From Rugamonas sp. A1-17 (GTDB lineage Bacteria > Pseudomonadota > Gammaproteobacteria > Burkholderiales > Burkholderiaceae_D), in contig JAJLPB010000001.1 in the NCBI GenBank assembly GCA_025548565.1, positions 310,001 to 374,000 of the forward strand: DNA of 64,000 nucleotides, given 5' to 3'. Numbering within the stretch: the stretch's first letter is position 1; each line of letters starts with the position of its first letter. The position numbers and the translations under genes were made by a program. Positions 60,158-64,000 of the stretch are shown in pieces. The notes under the pieces were generated by a model that did not search any database, was not told where the DNA came from, and saw only the letters and a list, made by a program, of their open reading frames with translations.

Positions 60158-61378
60158 ATTGCCTCCTAACGAGGGTATGCGTCCTTAATGGCTAATATAG
60201 TACTCCTTAACTTTGCCGCTCCGCGCTGTGCGGATATGTCAGTCAATGCCGGCTTGGACTCCTTGCGCTCATAGCGCAGCAGCGAACAGCCGCTGCCATT
60301 CAATAGCCTAAACATCTTATCGGCGGGCCTCTCGCACACTCAATGCCAATGCACGATGTTCGCGCGCTCGATCCGGTTGGCGATGGCGGTGGACAGTGTG
60401 CCGCCGACGCGTCGACGTCGCTCTTCATAAATCGCCAGATCGAGCGGATGGATGCCTTTGCCGCGCAGTCGTTGAGCGGCGCGTCGGGCACGCGTAACGA
60501 ACGTCCGCGCGAAGCGGTGGCGACGAAGTCCCGCCGCGAGATGGTGGATGCCATCGACCGCTCGCGCGAGAACCTCGTCGCCGAGTCGCTGGCCGATTGT
60601 GGTGGCCCATCGGCGCGCCTTGCCACGCTTGGTGAAACGCGTCGTCGCCGGCGCGAACGCGCGTCCGCGTCGCCGCGAAAACGGCGAGTGGAATCGGGCG
60701 GTGTGCGATCGCGCATCGCGTCGCGCGCGCGTGCGATGCGCGAGCACCGCAGTATTGTGCTTGCCATTCGCCGCACTCTGTCTCATAATCGCGACGAAAT
60801 TAAAACAGTGAGTAACGGCGGCGCGCAAGCGATGCGCAAGCGCTCTCGATTTCGGAAGCGGGTGGTGCGGATTTTTCGCCGGCGACGGCGGCATCGCAGA
60901 AACCCAGGTGGTATAAGGCGCGCTTTGATGCGGTCTTTTTTTCGCGCGACGGCGCGGACGCTTTTCCGAACTCGATCGAGCGCGCACATCGCGGCGCGAC
61001 GACGCAAGCGGGCATGCCGAATCGGCGTGCGTATGTGAGTTGAGCAGCTTAACGCGAAAAAAAGCGCGCGAATATCTATCGTGCTGGTTGCGTACCGACA
61101 AGGTTTTCGTGTACTTTACGAGATTGAAAATGCGTGTTTTGAAATGTGCGGAAATTTGAAGTCGCACATGCCGCAGAAATGATCGCGATACGGGATACAG
61201 ATTCACACAGATATGCACAAGACCACACTGTTTTTGTTGAGCCGTCTTTCCTGATTAGGTTCAGGTTGGGCGGTTTTTTGTTTGAAAACAAAAACCGTGC
61301 ATGGCTGCGACGTAGGTCCATGGAGCTGAACATACGCCCGACCACCCGCAAAACGTCGCAACAAGATTAGTACCTGAG
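60158..61378. other. 1.2-kb region without a confident gene, atypical composition
   Basis: From about 60230 to 61060 the DNA is packed with CG and CGCG words, and all frames give Arg-rich products. From 61070 to 61300 it turns AT-rich. The hairpin CGGTTTTTTGTTT / AAACAAAAACCG lies at 61272-61298. A GTG frame at 61146-61370 encodes 74 residues but has no ribosome-binding site. One minus-strand frame (60340-60786) is listed separately. Otherwise I see no gene, IS end or tRNA. Confidence 0.5.
60340..60786 (-). CDS. Candidate 148-residue very basic protein
   Basis: This is the only frame in the region with coding-like codons near its end: GKGIHPLDLAIYEERRRRVG then GTLSTAIANRIERANIVHWH, preceded by TIGQRLGDEVLARAVDGIHH. 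The N-terminal half is Arg-rich and low in complexity. The frame stays open far upstream (to 61218), so the start is uncertain; I place it at the ATG at 60786, but no good ribosome-binding site is seen. No family is recognised. Given the strange base composition, this may be a decayed or foreign gene, or chance. Confidence 0.3.
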   Translation of the reverse strand: MRQSAANGKHNTAVLAHRTRARRDARSHTARFHSPFSRRRGRAFAPATTRFTKRGKARRWATTIGQRLGDEVLARAVDGIHHLAAGLRRHRFARTFVTRARRAAQRLRGKGIHPLDLAIYEERRRRVGGTLSTAIANRIERANIVHWH

Positions 61379-61532
61379 CGCCGTCCGGCCACGGACGGCG
61401 ACCAGGTCGATGGCTGAAGTGCTGCACTCGTGAGGGGTTGCAGCAGTTCAGCTGGTGCCGAATTCATTAGCGCAAACCGTAGTCCGTTTGCGCCGATGAA
61501 TAATTCGCCTGGCCTAATTCCGGGCCGGACGG
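61379..61532 (+). promoter_or_regulatory. Candidate structured RNA leader of the histone-H1-like gene
   Basis: Several stems are possible. A closing helix pairs CCGTCCGGCC (61381-61390) with GGCCGGACGG (61523-61532). Inside it are a hairpin at 61413-61452 (GCTGAA-TGCTGCA / TGCAGCA-TTCAGC, 13 bp) and a hairpin at 61459-61507 (GCGCAAAC / GTTTGCGC core). The closing 5' strand can instead pair locally (CGCCGTCC 61379-61386 with GGACGGCG 61393-61400), giving two exclusive states. It ends 51 bases before the H1-like ATG. I do not match it to a known RNA class. Confidence 0.5.
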
Positions 61533-61583
61533 GTTTAAATCTTGTAATGAATTTTTCCCATCCCCGATGAAGGAGAACTAAAA

Positions 61584-62573
61584 ATGGCAACAGCCGCAAA
61601 GAAACCAGCAGCAAAGAAACCGGCCGCTAAAGCCGCCGCCCCAGCGAAGAAGCCTGTCGCAGCGAAAGCCGCCGCCAAGCCAGCAGTGAAAGCTGCCGCC
61701 AAACCAGCCGCTAAAGCCGCAGCTAAACCAGCTGTGAAAAAAGCAGCTGCCAAGCCAGTCGCGAAAAAAGCAGCTGCCAAACCAGCCGCCAAGCCAGCAG
61801 CAAAAGCAGCAGCCAAGCCAGCAGTGAAAAAAGCCGCTGCCAAGCCAGTCGCTAAAAAAGCCGCAGCTAAACCAGCAGCCAAGCCAGCAGCGAAAAAAGT
61901 AGCCGCTAAACCAGCAGCGAAAAAAGTCGTCGCCAAAGCAGCAGCCAAGCCAGCAGCGAAAAAAGCGGCAGCCAAGCCAGCAGCGAAAAAAGTAGCCGCT
62001 AAACCAGCAGCGAAAAAAGTCGTCGCTAAAGCAGCAGCCAAGCCAGCAGCTAAAAAAGTCGCCGCCAAACCAGCAGCGAAAAAAGTAGCAGCCAAGCCAG
62101 CAGCGAAAAAAGCAGCCGCCAAGCCAGCAGCAAAAAAGGCAGCCGCTAAACCAGCAGCCAAGCCAGCAGCCAAAGCTGCCGCCAAGCCAGCAGCTAAAAA
62201 AGCTGTCGCCAAAAAACCAGCGGTAAAAGCAGCAGCCAAACCGGCTGCAAAGGCAGCGGCTAAGCCAGCAGCAAAAAAGCCGGTTAAAGGCTCGACTGCG
62301 AAGTCGAGCGCCAAGCCGGCTGCTAAAAAGCCAGTCGCTAAAGCCGCCGCTAAACCGGCAGCCGCTCCAGCCGCTGCACCAGCCGCAGCACCAGTCGTGG
62401 CAGCCGCCGCGAAACCTGCTGTGAAAAAAGCCGCGCCGAAAAAGGCTGCCGCACCGAAGAAGGAAGCTGTCGCCAAGCCAGCCGCTCCAGCTCCGGCCGC
62501 CGCTCCCGCAGCAAAAACCGTGTTGGCGCCGGCCGCAGCATGGCCGTTCCCAACCAGCACCCGTCCTAGCTAA
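61584..62573 (+). CDS. Histone-H1-like Lys/Ala/Pro-rich DNA-binding protein
   Basis: The protein has 329 residues; the ATG at 61584 has GAAGGAG upstream. Apart from a short C-terminal tail (VLAPAAAWPFPTSTRPS) it is made only of AAKPA, KKAAAKPA and similar units, about 60 in all, like the C-terminal domain of eukaryotic H1 and bacterial AlgP/HctB-type proteins. It should be unfolded, highly positive and able to condense DNA. Codons in the repeats favour GCA and AAA, unlike the GC-rich neighbours. A strong terminator follows. Confidence 0.92.
   Translation: MATAAKKPAAKKPAAKAAAPAKKPVAAKAAAKPAVKAAAKPAAKAAAKPAVKKAAAKPVAKKAAAKPAAKPAAKAAAKPAVKKAAAKPVAKKAAAKPAAKPAAKKVAAKPAAKKVVAKAAAKPAAKKAAAKPAAKKVAAKPAAKKVVAKAAAKPAAKKVAAKPAAKKVAAKPAAKKAAAKPAAKKAAAKPAAKPAAKAAAKPAAKKAVAKKPAVKAAAKPAAKAAAKPAAKKPVKGSTAKSSAKPAAKKPVAKAAAKPAAAPAAAPAAAPVVAAAAKPAVKKAAPKKAAAPKKEAVAKPAAPAPAAAPAAKTVLAPAAAWPFPTSTRPS
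61881..62050 (+). repeat. 77-bp direct repeat inside the H1-like gene
   Basis: Positions 61881-61957 and 61974-62050 are identical except for one C/T change. The period is 93 bp, exactly 31 codons, so loss or gain of a unit keeps the frame. Shorter copies extend on both sides. Confidence 0.9.
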
Positions 62574-62605
62574 TTAAATAGCTTGGACGCCTGCTGAGGC
62601 AATGG

Positions 62606-62642
62606 GCCGCTGTGTGAGACAATCACACAGCGGCTTTTTTTT
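62606..62642 (+). terminator. Strong intrinsic terminator after the H1-like gene
   Basis: A 12-bp stem GCCGCTGTGTGA / TCACACAGCGGC with a 5-base loop is followed by eight T. The next gene's GGAGGGG begins 1 base after the T tract. Confidence 0.95.
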
Positions 62643-62653
62643 GGAGGGGACTC

Positions 62654-63184
62654 GTGCTTAGTATTCTCGTGTTGATTGTCGACGCCATCGCCACCCTGCT
62701 GGGCGGGGCTCTGCTGTTGCGTTTCTGGATGCAGGCGATCCGCGTCCGCCCACCGGCTTCGGTGGCCCAATTCACGTTCCAGCTGTCGGACTGGCTGGTG
62801 CGCCCGCTGCGCCGCATCGTGCCCGGCGTGGGCGGCTACGACTGGGCCAGCCTGATCGGCGCCTTCCTGATCGTGCTGCTGGCCACGTCGGTGATGTACC
62901 TGGCCGGCTGGACCACGCCGCTGGTGCTGCTGATGGCCTGCCAGCGTTTTCTGCAGTGGATCCTGTACGGCTTCATGGCCCTGCTGGTGGTCGAGGCCAT
63001 CTTCAGCTGGGTGAATCCGCATGCGCCGCTGGCGCCGTTCGTGCGCGCGCTCAACGAGCCGCTGCTGCGGCCGATCCGCCGCGTGGTGCCGCTGGTCGGC
63101 AACCTGGACCTGTCGCTGCTGGTGGCGCTGATCCTGCTGCAGATCGCGCTGCTGGTGCTGGGGATGCTGTTCAGCGGACGCTGA
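62654..63184 (+). CDS. YggT-family integral membrane protein
   Basis: The protein has 176 residues. The GTG start at 62654 has GGAGGGG upstream. Two YggT repeats are seen, each with a hydrophobic helix pair and the motif LVRPLRRIVPGVGGYDWASL / LLRPIRRVVPLVGNLDLSLL. The protein sits in the inner membrane. YggT proteins are linked to osmotic tolerance and membrane organisation, but no mechanism is agreed. It is monocistronic between two terminators. Confidence 0.92.
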   Translation: MLSILVLIVDAIATLLGGALLLRFWMQAIRVRPPASVAQFTFQLSDWLVRPLRRIVPGVGGYDWASLIGAFLIVLLATSVMYLAGWTTPLVLLMACQRFLQWILYGFMALLVVEAIFSWVNPHAPLAPFVRALNEPLLRPIRRVVPLVGNLDLSLLVALILLQIALLVLGMLFSGR

Positions 63185-63200
63185 TCCGGCTCCCGGGATA

Positions 63201-63262
63201 AAAAAAACCCGTCGGCCTGAACGCGCTCAAGATCGCGTTCAGTGCAGACGGGGTTTTTTTTT
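63201..63262. terminator. Bidirectional intrinsic terminator
   Basis: The outer stem AAAAAACCCGTC / GACGGGGTTTTTT encloses an inner stem CTGAACGCG / CGCGTTCAG. A-rich left and T-rich right flanks make it work for YggT (plus) and the PfkB kinase (minus). Confidence 0.9.
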
Positions 63263-63274
63263 GCGCCGTGCGGC

Positions 63275-64000
63275 TTAGTAGCGGTAGCCGAACGCGGCTT
63301 CGAAGCGGTCGGCGATCTCGGCGGCCGTCGGCTTGTGGTTCTGCGCGCCCTTGCTGGCGATCTTGATCGCGCCCAGCAGGCTGGCCAGGCGGCCGGTGGT
63401 TTCCCACTTCCAGCCGTTGGTGATGCCGAACAGCAGGCCGGCGCGGTAGGCGTCGCCGCAGCCGGTCGGGTCCACCGCCTCGGCCACCGGCACCGCCGGG
63501 ATCTCGATGCGCTGGCCGCCGGTGTAGATCTCCGAGCCGTTTTCGCCGCGCGTGACGATCAGCGCTTCCAGGCGGCTGGCGATCTGCGGCACGGTCAGGC
63601 CGGTGCGGTCCATCAGCAGTTCGATCTCGTAGTCGTTGGTGGTGACGTAGGTGGCCTGGTCGATGAAGGCGATCAGCTCGTCGCCGTTGAACATCGGCAG
63701 TTGCTGGCCCGGATCGAAGATGAACGGGATCTGCAGCTTGGCCAGGTCGGCCGCGTGCTTCTGCATGCCCAGGTGGCCGTCCGGCGAGATGATGGCGATC
63801 GCGGCCGGGCCGGCCTTGGCGACGTCGTTCTCGTGCGCGTACGACATGGCGCCCGGGTGGAAGGCGTTGATCTGGTTGTTGTCCTCGTCGGCGGTGACGA
63901 AGCACTGGGCGTTGTAGGCCTCCGGCTTGATCAGGATGTTGTCGGTGGACAGGCCCAGCTTGCGGAAGCGCTCCATATAGGCGGCGTTGTCCTGGCCCAT
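63275..64000 (-). CDS. PfkB-family carbohydrate/nucleoside kinase, 5' end missing
   Basis: At least 241 residues are visible; the N-terminus lies beyond the right edge (the ATG at 64000 is internal, in VGQD-like context). PfkB signature 2 with the catalytic Asp is VDPTGCGDAYRAGLLFG. IVTRGENGSEIYTGG and FIFDPGQQLPMF are typical of the adenosine-kinase-like branch. It phosphorylates a sugar or nucleoside with ATP; the substrate is not readable. It is convergent with YggT across a shared terminator. Confidence 0.92.
   Translation of the reverse strand: MGQDNAAYMERFRKLGLSTDNILIKPEAYNAQCFVTADEDNNQINAFHPGAMSYAHENDVAKAGPAAIAIISPDGHLGMQKHAADLAKLQIPFIFDPGQQLPMFNGDELIAFIDQATYVTTNDYEIELLMDRTGLTVPQIASRLEALIVTRGENGSEIYTGGQRIEIPAVPVAEAVDPTGCGDAYRAGLLFGITNGWKWETTGRLASLLGAIKIASKGAQNHKPTAAEIADRFEAAFGYRY

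Noticed and set aside
60343..61038. 231-codon plus-strand frame in the CG-rich block
   Set aside because: Arg-rich throughout with no domain-like part; the opposite strand has the more protein-like ending.
61146..61370. 74-codon GTG frame before the H1-like gene
   Set aside because: No ribosome-binding site and it spans the hairpin at 61272; kept only as a remark.
61584..62300. Regular repeats suggestive of a CRISPR array
   Set aside because: Repeats are in frame, code for AAKPA units and have no unique spacers; they belong to the H1-like protein.

Overview
The window is one contig piece of a GC-rich betaproteobacterial chromosome. The signs are the conserved block ccsA-like / PP0621-like / pilS / pilR / ampD / nrdA / nrdB, a Burkholderiales-type ParC, TorF-type and TonB-dependent outer-membrane proteins, and very Lys/Ala-rich histone-H1-like proteins. 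The overall flavour is Oxalobacteraceae (Massilia, Duganella or Janthinobacterium-like). This is inferred from gene content and codon style, not from a database search. Most of the sequence is densely packed, high-GC and vertically inherited in appearance. No rRNA, tRNA, CRISPR array or intact insertion sequence was found.

Layout. 1-5.9 kb: a secreted M4 protease (cut by the left edge), an ACT-domain protein, a 2OG-Fe(II) oxygenase-like protein, argH and a GNAT. 6-16.5 kb: a YfcC-type carrier with an AstE/AspA-like deacylase, a TonB-dependent receptor, two tandem exported cyanophycinases, a secreted M64 peptidase and a Lys/Ala-rich exported protein. 16.5-24 kb: parC and parE, an unknown gene, a TorF-like porin, and a ParA-like/ribbon-helix-helix-like pair. 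24.3-32.6 kb: a complete potassium-uptake locus (micro-ORF, kdpF, A, B, C, D, E). 32.6-41.5 kb: a membrane-domain/GNAT fusion, a MoxR/VWA module, two small c-type cytochromes, DUF1841, a RutE-like nitroreductase, rppH, proS and a lytic transglycosylase. 41.6-49.9 kb: a SWIB protein, ffh, an NHL-repeat lipoprotein, a NitT/TauT-type ABC importer, a CcsA-like protein and a PP0621-like protein. 49.9-58.2 kb: pilS, pilR, ampD, nrdA and nrdB.

58.2-61.6 kb is the one clearly accessory stretch. It holds a lower-GC DUF1016/PDDEXK nuclease gene, a hipB-like antitoxin beside a broken hipA, and about 1.4 kb with no confident gene. That stretch ends in a region with RNA-like secondary structure in front of a repetitive histone-H1-like gene. 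The window closes with a YggT protein and a PfkB kinase cut by the right edge.

Functional threads. The exported cyanophycinases beside a TonB receptor suggest scavenging of extracellular cyanophycin (Asp-Arg polymer). The kdp locus is a self-contained osmotic/K+ response system. nrdAB is preceded by two NrdR-like boxes 31 bp apart. Two dispersed repeat families occupy intergenic gaps: a palindromic element at 5937 and 37187, and a second one at 14281 and 24097. Several intrinsic terminators sit directly against the ribosome-binding site of the next gene.
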